Under the pieces are notes generated by a model. It was not told where the DNA came from and did not search any database. It saw only the letters and a list, made by a program, of their open reading frames with translations. A DNA stretch of 64,000 nucleotides, from contig JANAVB010023997.1 in NCBI GenBank assembly GCA_029216955.1, positions 1,682,491 to 1,746,490 on the forward strand, in the 5' to 3' direction. The position numbers and the translations under genes were made by a program. This stretch comes from Iris pallida (taxonomy: Eukaryota; Streptophyta; Magnoliopsida; Asparagales; Iridaceae). Positions 1 to 26,295 of this stretch are shown piece by piece; the first letter of the stretch is position 1, and every line of letters begins with the position of its first letter.

Positions 1-229
1 TTACAAAACCCATTTGAAAATAGATATTTAGACTTTGGATCTCAAATAAGTTCTAAAATTTGTATTTGAATTTTTATTACTATTTGTGTCTCAAAAGTAT
101 CACAAAAAATAATTAGTATTATTTTTGATGACATTTTTTTGACATTAGTGATATTTTTGAAATCCAAATACTATTATATATAATATGAAGATCTAAACAC
201 AAAATTTAAAATTTATTTAAGACCCAAAG

Positions 230-238
230 TATAAATAT
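230..238 (+). promoter_or_regulatory. Probable TATA box of the CPK gene
   Basis: TATAAATAT sits about 220 bases upstream of the first ATG. It is followed by a pyrimidine-rich leader with CAGCAG and CCTCC tracts, a common plant core-promoter arrangement. Bases 1-229 are AT-rich and show no gene or clear repeat. The transcription start would be near 260-270, giving a 5' UTR of roughly 190 bases. This is inferred from position and motif only. Confidence 0.55.
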
Positions 239-424
239 CCCTTTTGGAAAAAAATATAAACACAAAAGTCACAGCAAGAAAGCAAGCAAACAGCAGCAGC
301 CCCACCACCAGCAGCAGTGTGGAGTGGCTCCCAGTCAGTCGGTCGGTCAGTCCTCCTTCCTCCTCTGACCACTTCCCCCAAATTCTCCTAAAATTCCCAA
401 CTTCCAACCATGCAATCCACCCCC

Positions 425-445
425 CAAACCTAACCCTAACCCTAA
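425..445 (+). promoter_or_regulatory. Telo-box (AACCCTAA) cluster in the 5' UTR
   Basis: Two and a half CCCTAA units lie just upstream of the start codon. Telo-boxes are known plant cis-elements, frequent near transcription starts of growth and translation genes and bound by Myb/TRB proteins. The tract is far too short to be telomeric DNA. A functional role here is inference. Confidence 0.45.
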
Positions 446-457
446 TTTCCTCCGACA

Positions 458-16198
<15,741 letters not shown>

Positions 16199-17472
16199 AG
16201 CAATACATGCAGACCCTGGGTCTTTTCTTTCCGCAATTTACTGCATTTTTTTGCTGATTATTTTGGGTGACATGAGCATGTAAGCCTTCCCACTCACGCG
16301 TTAGTGCTCTCACTGTGTAAATTAGCTTTAATATCAGGAAATTCATTGCCCATTAGTTGTGAAGACCTCGATGCTTGATTTTGCTCACCATGTTGTACCA
16401 GTTGTGGGGTGTGTAGAATTGTTGGGTGTTCCATGTGGTGTTTAGATCACACTTGTCGATTCAGCACTCCATGTCGTCAGTTGTGGAAATGTTGTAAAAT
16501 GTTGGTCCTTGTGGTATTTAGATTTTATTTTGGACCTGTATTGAGCATAGTGGCAAAATTATTGGTTTCTGTTGTCCGAAGTTACAGTTGGTGTTTATTT
16601 GGTTGTCAGCAGGGATCTGATTGATTTGAAACAAGATATTGAAAAACATTCAGACTGTCTTCTTGAACACTGTTCATATACTGATGGCAAAACATTTGCC
16701 CTCATATACGCCCAATTATCTGATTAACCTTTCCTTCGCGACTACAAAATATGGGTTGTATTGGTTACCCTTGAATAATGTATGGGTTAAAGAGAGTCCA
16801 GTATTGGGTGGAGGTGTATTCAGTACTGCTGAGTATTGGTGTGTTGAAGTTCATTGCTGATATATTGGGTGCTATATTGATACACTGCAGAAAATGACAT
16901 TTTATGTTATTTCAGCAGGCTCATCTGATAATTACTTTCGCATCTGTTTGTATGTTCTGTTGTGTATGAACTACATAGCTGCACATTGAGGCTCTGTTCG
17001 ACCTCCAAGCAGGAGAATCATGATGATTTTGGAAGTTTCTGGCCATTATTACATTAGTCGAGTAATCACACTCAGTTATGTGGTCGAAGTAACTCTTGCA
17101 CTGAGTTTCGACTCATCGTTTCCTTTTTCTGAGCCCAAGCACAATAATTATAGTTTTGTCTTGAGAAAGTACTTTGTGCCAGGAACACGGCTTTCGTGCG
17201 GGACCACTACATGGTCGGTGGCACCACAAGCCCATCCTCGGAGCCCACCACCGTGCCCCAAAGACGCAACACTTTTCTCGTGCAGGCGATCCTTCCTGTG
17301 TCGAATGTGTATTATCAATGAACGGAATCTCCATTGGCCACCACACGCTCCTACGTACGTTCTTAAAGCGAAGAAGATTTTTGTTTCACAGCTCCGAATG
17401 ACATAGCCCAGTCGTCCAATCAGTGGCTTCGCCGTGAGGACACGAGAGGGGAGACGGAAAGCTTGAGCGTTA
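16199..17472 (+). other. CPK 3' UTR and downstream flank, no further gene seen
   Basis: After the TGA at 16196-16198 the sequence is AT-rich. I see no canonical AATAAA close by; variants such as AATAAT near 16772 could serve as polyadenylation signals. The small ORFs here have no recognisable domains and are treated as chance. Confidence 0.5.
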
Positions 17473-17683
17473 GAGTCCATTTTTGTTCACCCTCCAAAAC
17501 TAAGGTGTTTGTTCACCCTCCAATCAAATATTGACACGTGTCAAATCTTTTAGTCAAAACCACTTTGAATGTTTACAAAAACACTTCCAAAGTGATTTAT
17601 GTTGAAAGCATTTGACACGTGTCAATATTTTATTGGAGGGTGAACAAACACCTTAGTTTTGATGGGTAAACAAAAATGGACTC
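17473..17683. mobile_element. Fold-back MITE, 211 bp, with internal G-box palindromes
   Basis: The left end GAGTCCATTTTTGTTCACCC and the complement of the right end GAGTCCATTTTTGTTTACCC match at 19 of 20 bases. The inverted arms run about 75 bases each. Each arm contains TTGACACGTGTCAA, a perfect palindrome with a CACGTG G-box core, at 17532-17545 and 17609-17622. I could not identify a clean target duplication, so the superfamily is undetermined. It lies 1.3 kb downstream of the CPK stop codon. Confidence 0.82.
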
Positions 17684-18475
17684 AGTCGTGCTAGGTTTGA
17701 GTTCACACTGTAGACAGGTGTAGACACGAAGATAGGATAGGAAGGTTTTAAGAGGACAAGAAACTCGTTTGATGCAGTTACGTGGGGATTTGTTTAACCA
17801 TCTTTTGTTTATTTTTTAAACTTCCAAATCGGAGGGTTATTGAGAGGGATTGAGGGATCTTGTTTTAAAAATCATAAATATCCTTTATTTCTCTTATAAA
17901 ATATTTTTTATTTTTATTTTTTTATGCTTTCAACATGCTGTTCCGTATCTTCTATATTTGTGAAGATATTTTGACAAGTTTTTATTAAAATTTCAATCAA
18001 CTTTAATTTTATAACATATGTAATGAGAATATTTTGGTAACTATTATATTTTTATAATCTTTTTCTCACTCAAACCCTTCAATCCAAACAAGAATTATTA
18101 AACACACTTCACTTAACTTTTCCTCCAATTAAAGCAAAGTTATATGTATTGATTCTCCTCCCTCTCACTTAATTTTTCTTCACTTAATCCCACTTTAACT
18201 CTGCTAATATTTTTTCCCTCTCAATCCAAACAGACCTTACTGCATGATGCATGGACGTGTTTTCCTCTGTTCATCTCTCCAAAGTTCACATATAACCTTT
18301 CTGTACCATTCTAGCTGCAGCACATCACTCTTTTCAAGTTTACGTGTGCGACTGCAAACAATTTTTCAAGGTTGGACCCTAATTATAAGTCAGATTCCTG
18401 ATGACATGAGCAAGGTAGTCTTGATGCGTTTATGACAATTTCATTTTCTATTTGTCATCGTAATATAAAATGATG
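17684..18475. other. AT-rich intergenic stretch, possible transposon remnant
   Basis: The right part (about 18060-18240), read on the minus strand, begins GGTCTGTTTGGATTGAGAGG, a start common in plant DNA transposons. I could not find a convincing partner terminus on the left. No gene is visible. Confidence 0.3.
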
Positions 18476-18638
18476 ATTACTAGGGACACTATAAAATGTG
18501 ATAGGAGCTATCACATGTTAGGAGACAATACACTTAAATTGAAAAATCGTTAGGAGATAACACATAATTGTTAGGGGACAACACACAAACATAATTCTCT
18601 TCTTTTATCTTTCTCTCCTTTCTCTAACTACTTTGTTC

Positions 18639-19386
18639 TGTTGGGAATCAAACTCCGATATCCTGTCTGAGACGTTGATGCAGCGAAAACTTACGCCAAC
18701 CCACCTGAAATAACAGATCCCCGTCTAACGAACACCATGCACATATAAGAACAACTACATGGCGGTGACTGCATCACCTGGACAAATCTCAATCTATATA
18801 ACTCAGATGAAATTATAAGATTAAAAAAACAATGTTGAATCATTTGTCCTAATATGTTCAACCCTCTCACCACACTCAAGAAGAAACAACAAAGATTACA
18901 AAGAAATCACTCACCAACCCGTAGCAATCTCCTAACCGAAGTTGACGACTCATCGATCAGATCTGGACGACTCCTCGATCAGATCTCCTCTTTACTTCTG
19001 TCTTGTATGACGAAGTCCTAAGAGTAAAGTGGAAACTTTCTCTTAGATCTGCTATGGACGAGCACCCTGAATCTCAACTTTGTGCTATGCTTTGTGCCTC
19101 CACCCACATATATATAGGATGAGAAAATCCTATTCTAGGTCGTAATAAAATTTTCTAAATAGTAAAACCAAAGATAAGAATTCTATTACACCTAAAATAG
19201 TCCATCAACATTCTATTTTAGATCATAATATAATTTTTTTAAATAAAAAATACTCAAATAAGAATCCTATTACATCTAAAATAGTCCATCACCAATTACG
19301 GATGTCAAAATCTAATCAAATCAAATATTGAACCAGATTTAGACTCCACAAATATGGTGTTACCAAATCTACATTCAACTCCAACA
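18639..19386 (-). mobile_element. Solo LTR, 748 bp, TSD TGTTC
   Basis: It starts TGTTGGGAATC and ends CTCCAACA, with an exact 5-base duplication TGTTC at 18634-18638 and 19387-19391. No second LTR or internal region exists, so it arose by LTR-LTR recombination. A TATATATAT tract near 19110 suggests minus-strand orientation. The family is not identified. Confidence 0.82.
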
Positions 19387-19774
19387 TGTTCTTCTCTCTT
19401 CATCTGATACTCTTGCAACCCTAAGGAGATATGACACACACCAAGATTCCTTCACAAGTAAGATAAATCTCCATCATTTGAAATATGTTTCATAGGGTTT
19501 AGGATTTTGCAAATGTAGGAGAAGAACACACCAATTGTTACAATTTTTTCTTATTGATTCTTATATTTCATGTTTATGTAATCTACCGTCCAAATTGGAA
19601 CTATTTTAGAAATTTCGAACTTTGAAGCTTTAGAAATCGGGACAGTCCTGTTGGAAACGACACATAGTCCTAAAAAGGGACTTTCTGTACCAGGATTGTA
19701 ATTTTTTTTTTGACAATCATGAAAAATAGGCTATCTGTATCAGAACTGTCAAAATTTGACAGTCCTAACAATAG

Positions 19775-19934
19775 GAGTAATGTTTGGTTTACAACCAAAC
19801 TTTTACAACCTTCTTACAACCACTCACCCATTTGCTGACATGTGGGCCAGGCCACCACCTGGTCCACATGTCAGAAAATAGGTGAGTGGTTGTAAGAAGG
19901 TTGTAAATATTTGGTTGTAACTGTAGCATTGCTC
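19775..19934. mobile_element. Mutator-like MITE, 160 bp, TSD TAACAATAG
   Basis: A perfect 9-base TSD (19766-19774 and 19935-19943) flanks an almost complete hairpin. The arm ends are GAGTAATG and CATTGCTC; inside, ACAACCTTCTTACAACCACT pairs with its complement. No coding capacity. It is nested inside the larger TIR transposon. Confidence 0.87.
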
Positions 19935-20079
19935 TAACAATAGTGAGGCCTGTCAAATTTTTGGTAGTCCTAGCAATAGTTGTGATGTCACTTAACACTT
20001 AAAAAAAAAGTATTGTGGACATAATTTTTTGACAAATTTGTGACAGTCGTTGTTCACATTATGTAGTGTCCTTAGTAAT

Positions 20080-20731
20080 CCTAATATGAAACTCTCAATC
20101 TTTACCATGAATTGGAGATTTTGACTAGTAGTTAGGACGTCAACGACTGGTACATCAACTTTAAGCAGGACTTCAAAATAATTACGCCGTTATGTGTATC
20201 CAGCTCTTAAGGGTTAAGAAAGAGCTTACTCGATAACAAAAATGATTGTTCCATAAAGTGAGAACAATATCATTTACATCTTGACCTTGCATTAGCTGGA
20301 GTCTTACCCTAACTAAAACCTTTTTATTTTTGTGATGAGTAATGTAAGAGTGAGTAATGTAAAGCAAAGATCTATATGGCTACGTCTGCCATATCTTTCG
20401 GCTTACACTTCATTAGATTTTCAAGCAATCAAAGCTTCGTACGACTATGTCGGCAAGCTATGTATCTTGATGGATGAAAGTGTGCAATTATTTGATTCAG
20501 GGCTTTCTATTAGTAGGTGTTGATCCTTAGGAACATGTCTGTCCTGACGCCTAAGGGGCAGGGTTGCAAATCTTGTGATGCCTAGGACTGAGGAGTAAAG
20601 TGACTAGGACGTCTTTGTTTCGATTACAACATAGGATATCACAAGCCTCAAACAAAGTTATAGATTAGATGGTGACATGCAATTTTGGATGCACCAATTA
20701 GGAACCCAAAGTTTAGCTTCAAAAGAATTGA
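20080..20731. other. Unassigned intergenic sequence
   Basis: About 650 bases with no ORF, repeat or terminal structure I can recognise. It separates the TIR transposon from the palindrome-bearing element. Confidence 0.4.
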
Positions 20732-20740
20732 TAGAATTAA

Positions 20741-22594
20741 GGGAAAATTTATGAAATGTCCAAAAAACGAAAATTTTTTATGAAAAACCCACCGCGTAAT
20801 AAAATTTCATCGCGTGCCCAGAATTAGCAAAAAATATATAAAGAGGGTTCCAAATGACCTTTTTGTCCTTCCTTCTAATTTATTGAAAACAGCCACGAAA
20901 CTACTCTTAAAAAAAATGTTTCGATACTTCATCTTCTTCTATACGCTGCTCACTTTCGAATCTAGGTTTTCTTCTCAAAAATCTTCAAAAACTCGTCGAA
21001 AAATTTCGGAAAGACCGAGACAAACGACAAAAGTGCTAAAACGGAGGTCAAAACATCATTTTTTTGCGATTCTAAAATTTCGGAAGGCCGTCTAACGAAT
21101 GTTCGTTACTTTCAGGCTCCTCGAAGATACGCTCGTTTTGGGACAAACCGGGCCTCGTTTCGACCTCACAGTCAAAAGTTATGGCCCTTCAAAGTTTCAA
21201 CTGACCATAAAATGCAGAAGAATGGTCATTCTCCGTGTTAGAACACGAAAAATATTAATTTCGCATGAGGGTGGCCATTCTCCGTGTTAGTAACACGGAG
21301 AATGTCATTCTCCGTCTTAATTTACACGGAGAATAGTCATTCTCTGTGTTAGTAACACGAAGAATGGCATTCTCCGTCTTAATTTACACGGAGAATGTCA
21401 TTCTCCGTCTTAATTTACACGGAGAATAGTCATTCTCTGTGTTAGTAACACGAAGAATGTCATTCTCCGTCTTAATTTACACGGAGAATGGCCATTCTCC
21501 GTGCTAAATTACACGGAGAATAGTCATTCTCCGTCTTAATTTACACGGAGAATGGCCATTCTCCGTGTAATTTAGCACGGAGAATGGTCATTACTGTGTT
21601 AAAACGCAGGAGAATGGCCATTCTCCGTATTAGAAACACGGAGAATGCCATTCTCCGTGTTAAATAAAACGGAGAATGCCATTCTCCGTGTTAAATAAAA
21701 CGGAGAATGGCCATTCTCCGTGTAATTTAGCACGGAGAATGGTCATTCCAGTGTTAAAACGCAAGAGAATGGTCATTCTCCGTGTTAGAAACACGGAGAA
21801 TGCCATTCTCCGTGTTAAATAAAACGGAGAATGACATTCTCCGTCTTAATTAAAACGGAGAATAACATTCTCCGTGTTAATTTACACGAAGAATGGTTAT
21901 TCCCAGTGTTAAAACGTAGGAGAATGACCATTCTCCGTGTAATTTAGTACGGAGAATGGCATTCTCCGTTTCTAAATTACACGGAGAATGGCCATTCTCC
22001 GTGCTAAATAACACGGAGAATGACATTCTCCGTGTTAAATGACACGGAGAATGGTCATTCAAATGTTAAAACACAGGAGAATGGCCATTCTCCGTGTTAG
22101 AAACACGGAGAATGCCATTCAACACGGAGAATGGCATTCTCCTTGTTAAAAATACAGAAGAATGACTAAAGATTCAAGAGTTTTTATTCTTCTTTCAAAA
22201 CGATGCTAACTCTTATGGAAAAGAAGAAGAAGATCTTCTCTCCATAATTGACCTAATTGTCGGAGAAGAAGAAGAAGAAGAAGATAAGCGATGATCGGAG
22301 TTCGACTGAAAAAAATATGGTGAACTACGAATGATCTTTGCGATCTCTGCTGAAGATGGGAGAAATGGAATTCAGATCTCTCGTGAAGAAGAAGAAGAAG
22401 AGAATCGCAATCCAGATCTGAGTTTGTGCGGAGGGGTAGTTATGGTATTAATTTTGTAAATACAGAGCATCTAAAGAGAATCTTGGAATACTTAACGTGG
22501 AAATATATAATTCTGGGCATTTCATAAAACTCATCATGCTGGTGGATTTTTCATAAAAACCAACCCCGAAATTGGGTTCCTCAGCAATTTCCAG
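20741..22594. mobile_element. Mutator-like unit carrying a palindrome array, TSD TAGAATTAA
   Basis: The 9-base duplication TAGAATTAA at 20732-20740 and 22595-22603 brackets a 1854-bp unit. The ends carry imperfect inverted arms: near 20780-20845 the order is TATGAAAAACCCACC then GCCCAGAATTA, and the complement of 22500-22560 reads TATGAAAAATCCACC then GCCCAGAATTA. The centre is the palindrome array, followed by a GAAGAA-rich stretch at 22250-22410. No transposase is encoded. The 9-bp TSD and long weak TIRs suggest a Mutator-like element mobilised in trans. Confidence 0.68.
21227..22164. repeat. Head-to-head palindrome array, ~29 units of ~32 bp
   Basis: The array alternates CATTCTCCGTGTTA with its complement ACACGGAGAATG, separated by short A/T spacers, so nearly every unit is a palindrome and neighbours are palindromic too. 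Four degenerate units, in which CTCCG is lost, sit at about 21590, 21744, 21898 and 22056. They mark a higher-order period of about 154-158 bp, five small units. Similar degenerate units close both ends of the array. Confidence 0.93.
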
Positions 22595-22809
22595 TAGAAT
22601 TAATTGTGTATTCATCTATTTTTGGAGCCAAGTTTATATAGAAATACACTTACAAACTCTACTACACCAAGTAGTTACAGTTACAATCTATTCCATGACT
22701 TTCTATAATTAGAACTATTTTATGATTTTTTTTCTTAATTAAGGACTTCCTATAATTAAGTCGTTCCTTAATTAAAGATTTTATATGATTACGTCATTTC
22801 TTAATTAAG

Positions 22810-24747
22810 TGTCACGATCCGCTCCCGCTTTTGGAGATACGAGTATGTGTCCAAGTTCAGCCTACGTCGCAGCATCGACAATAGTGCGTTGTCTAGATCT
22901 CAATGTCAAACTCAAATACAACAAAATTATATCTAATTGCTCATTCACAATAACTATTCTATTTATAAATATGATAATACATCAAAATAATATTCGAAAA
23001 CAAACTCGCTTTAAATATTAAACTCAAATTCTATGTAGAATCTACGGTTGGCCTCCGAAATGCTCTATCCCCCAGAAAGATCCGTGGTTGCAAAATAGCA
23101 AGTCACCTGTATCTAGTAAGGAGAGGAGCAAAGTACAACCTATTGCAATAATGTAACCCATCACAAAATAAAACTAGATGGATAAAGATGCAGTAAAATA
23201 CGACAGTAAGGAAAACATGTATATGAACTGGAAACATTAAACATATATAAGAAGACTACTGCCAATAACATGTATAAACAAGACGATTGGACAATGAACA
23301 TGAATAAGTAAGACTAACAGACAGTGTGTGTAAAATATCTTTCGGCATGTGAACGACTGGATTAATACGACACATCATAGAGACGACTATCCACAATAAA
23401 AGGGTATAGCTAATCCATACGTGAGGTGTATGACTTAGCTATCCATAATAACATTCATTGGAATTTGTTCACAAATATAGTTAGCATTTTTTCTTCCGAC
23501 TCACTAAACAATAATAACAACATGGTACAACAAGTCATATCGTGTCACAATCGTGTCTCAACTAGATACTACATGAAAATACAATGAAGAATAGCATTAT
23601 AATGTACTAAAAATATAAAGAAATAGTGTACTTGCCTCAAGTTAAGTTGCATTGTGCGACACACTCTTGATTTGGTTGAAAGTTGTTGTAATTATGGCTA
23701 ACCGCTACTAACTTGATGAATTACGGGTCATCTATGGGTTCTACAAATTAAACAAAATATTAATCTATTTTATTAATTTTTGGAAAATTAATATGATATA
23801 GTTCTATGTGTAAGCTTTCCAAATCATCAAACGGTTCACAAAACGGAGTTCAGATCTCCTGAAATCTCGAAAATAGTACGACATGTCAATTTTTTGGACA
23901 ACTAGCATTCAAATAATTTTTCAAAAATTCACGTAAAAAATAAATTACAGATTTGGAAAGCTAAACTCGATACGGTTCTAAAAAGATAGGAGGTGAAACG
24001 GAGTCCGAAATTGGTCACAACGGTTTCACGAAGTTGCTATAGCTTCAAACAAAAACGAGGCTAAATTTATGACGAATTTTGGACTATTTTGGACGAAAAA
24101 GAGAGAATTTTGAGAAAGAAAAAGATGGGAGATGTTCATAATGGTATATATAATTGGATACAATTACTTAATTATGATTAAAGGATTAGGTTGGAAGGGT
24201 TTTAGTTTTGGGAGAAAAACAAGGAAAAGTCTCTCCTTAAATAGATGGAGAATTGACACATAATTTGCTAATTTGGAAGGGTCAAGAATCTAATGAATAA
24301 ATCTTTCCATTAAATTCAAATCAAATCAATCTCAAAACTGTATTAATCAAATCTCAACCCATACTTGATCATAATAATAATTTAAAATAATATCCAATTT
24401 TATCAAATAAAATTTAAAGTATATTTGTATAAATCCAAATCTTATAAAAATAATTTAGCAAATCTTTTTAATGGTCAAAGATAATAATTATTAATTTTAA
24501 AACTAAGCTAATCAAATCTAAATCTAATATTTGATTACAATAATAATTCAAATTAATATTATTTAAACAATATTTTCATAAACCCAAATCTAATTTTAAA
24601 AATATAATTTGACAAAACCATTTTGTCATTCGAAAATATCTATATTTTTCTTTATAAACGAAAAAAAAATATTTTTTTAACACAATTATTTAAATTAAAA
24701 TGAGTAAAATAAATAAAATTTTAAAAAATTCAGAAATAGGGGTTACA
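22810..24747 (-). repeat. 3' LTR of the LARD element
   Basis: A 1938-bp copy, AT-rich, with many substitutions and small indels against 26296-28205, so the insertion is older than the Sirevirus-like and Tekay insertions. It ends GGGGTTACA. Confidence 0.85.
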
Positions 24748-26295
24748 AAACACCTACCTTTTCTTCTCGAAATTTCAATGGTACGACTAGGCACGACTAA
24801 GAATATAGTCAAGTATGACATGATTAATGATCAAAATCAGTTAGGCATGATCGCGAATAGAATTAAAACTTAAGAAAAGATGTGATTCGGCACGATAAAA
24901 AATATTGTCAAAATTCTCTAGTCACAATAAAAAATCGTTTAAAAACGATCAAAATCGAAATCATTTTGGCATAATCAACTACTTAACCATAAATCATATA
25001 GGCACGATCATATAATCAAAATTTAGATATGATTATGAATCTAGTGGAATAAAATCAAAATAGGTTTAAATGATTACTAGAAAACCAAATGGCGATTTGA
25101 GAATAGAAAGATAAGAAATAAAGAAGAGTGCAGGAATTTATGAACCATAAAAATCAATTGTCATATGCCAAAAAGATATAGTCTCTATAGTACCCAAAAA
25201 CCGTATTTATATCTGAAGTCATTTTATCGAGAATCAATACCCCCAGTGTACATCTGGTTGTAGTAAACTCTTGGTTTCATGACTCAAATAATGATAGGTA
25301 TCGAATACTCTATCAACTTTATCTAATTTTGACATAATAACTCAAAGGATGAAATAATGCAAATTTAGGATTTAGTTTTAATAATATCTGAAAACCTATG
25401 CATCTATAAAATTACTTCAACTCAGGATCATGCCTTGCTAGTGCGCTGCTGGCTGCAGTGAACCCACACTCTCCATATTTCAGATAAATGGATGCAGTGC
25501 GCATCTGCCTTGCCATAGTAAGTTTATCGAATATTCTCTTAAGTTTGTCCATAATAATTTTCAAAGGAGCTTCTAGAAATTTAAATAAGTCCTAAGTTGA
25601 TCATGATAAAAAAAGTGCAGATATCTGTCCTTGAAGTGAAAGTATCAATTTTTAAAAATAAAACAATCGATTAGAAGAAAATGATCGAAGATAAGAGAAG
25701 TATAAATTTTCTAATCCCTATTTCACGGGTATACAATGATTGAGGGGAAAACTTATATACTTTGAATCAAAAACTAACTCGAGATTAATATATGGATAAT
25801 TGAATCATAAATTATTTTGAAAAAAAATAATTCCTTATGATCAAAGGGAAAATAAATAAGTAAGACTTTACAATATGATGATGTTTAGAGAGGGCAGAAA
25901 ATAAAATTTGAACAAATTATTAAGGTTATGGCTTGAATTCTAGGAAGTCCTAATTTATCAAACAAATAGTCTACCCACCTTTGATCCTACCATCTTATTA
26001 AGGTTAAGGCTTGAATTCTAGAAAAATTCCTCAAATTTATCTAACCTAAAAATTCAAGGTTTATTATCTTAACCACATAGCCTACGTAGCAACCTTAACT
26101 ACCAAAGCAGTCAAATTGAATAAGGGCTTCCTATTGTATACCTAGTCCTAGTCGTTGTCCTAAAAATTAAATCAATCCTAATTGTGAATGAGAACTTCCG
26201 AATCACAGGCTCGCAGTAGTATGACTAATATAGGTAGTACTATGAGTTCGCAATCTTTTGCGAAAACAGACCTGCATGGACCACCCAAAAAAACT
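24748..26295. other. LARD internal region, no coding capacity
   Basis: 1.55 kb of AT-rich DNA with repeated CACGAT/GATCATG-like words and a tandem-like block TTAAGGTTAAGGCTTGAATTC around 25930-26010. No gag, protease, RT or integrase motif is visible in any frame. Confidence 0.7.

Larger units (their letters stand above)
18476..20079. mobile_element. Non-autonomous TIR transposon with nested insertions
   Basis: The 26-base ends at 18476-18501 and 20054-20079 are inverted repeats with three mismatches (ATTACTAGGGACACTA against ATTACTAAGGACACTA). If the outer TA is the target duplication the element would be mariner-like; the boundary is uncertain. Removing the solo LTR and the MITE nested inside leaves an original element of about 680 bp with no coding capacity. 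Confidence 0.65.

Noticed and set aside
425..445. Interstitial telomeric repeat
   Set aside because: Only two to three units; a telo-box in a 5' UTR explains it better.
17775..18240. DNA transposon suggested by GGTCTGTTTGGATTGAG at one end
   Set aside because: No matching opposite terminus or target duplication could be found; only noted as a possible remnant.
21227..22164. CRISPR-like repeat array
   Set aside because: The units are palindromes directly abutting each other with A/T linkers, not constant repeats with unique spacers, and the genome is a plant.
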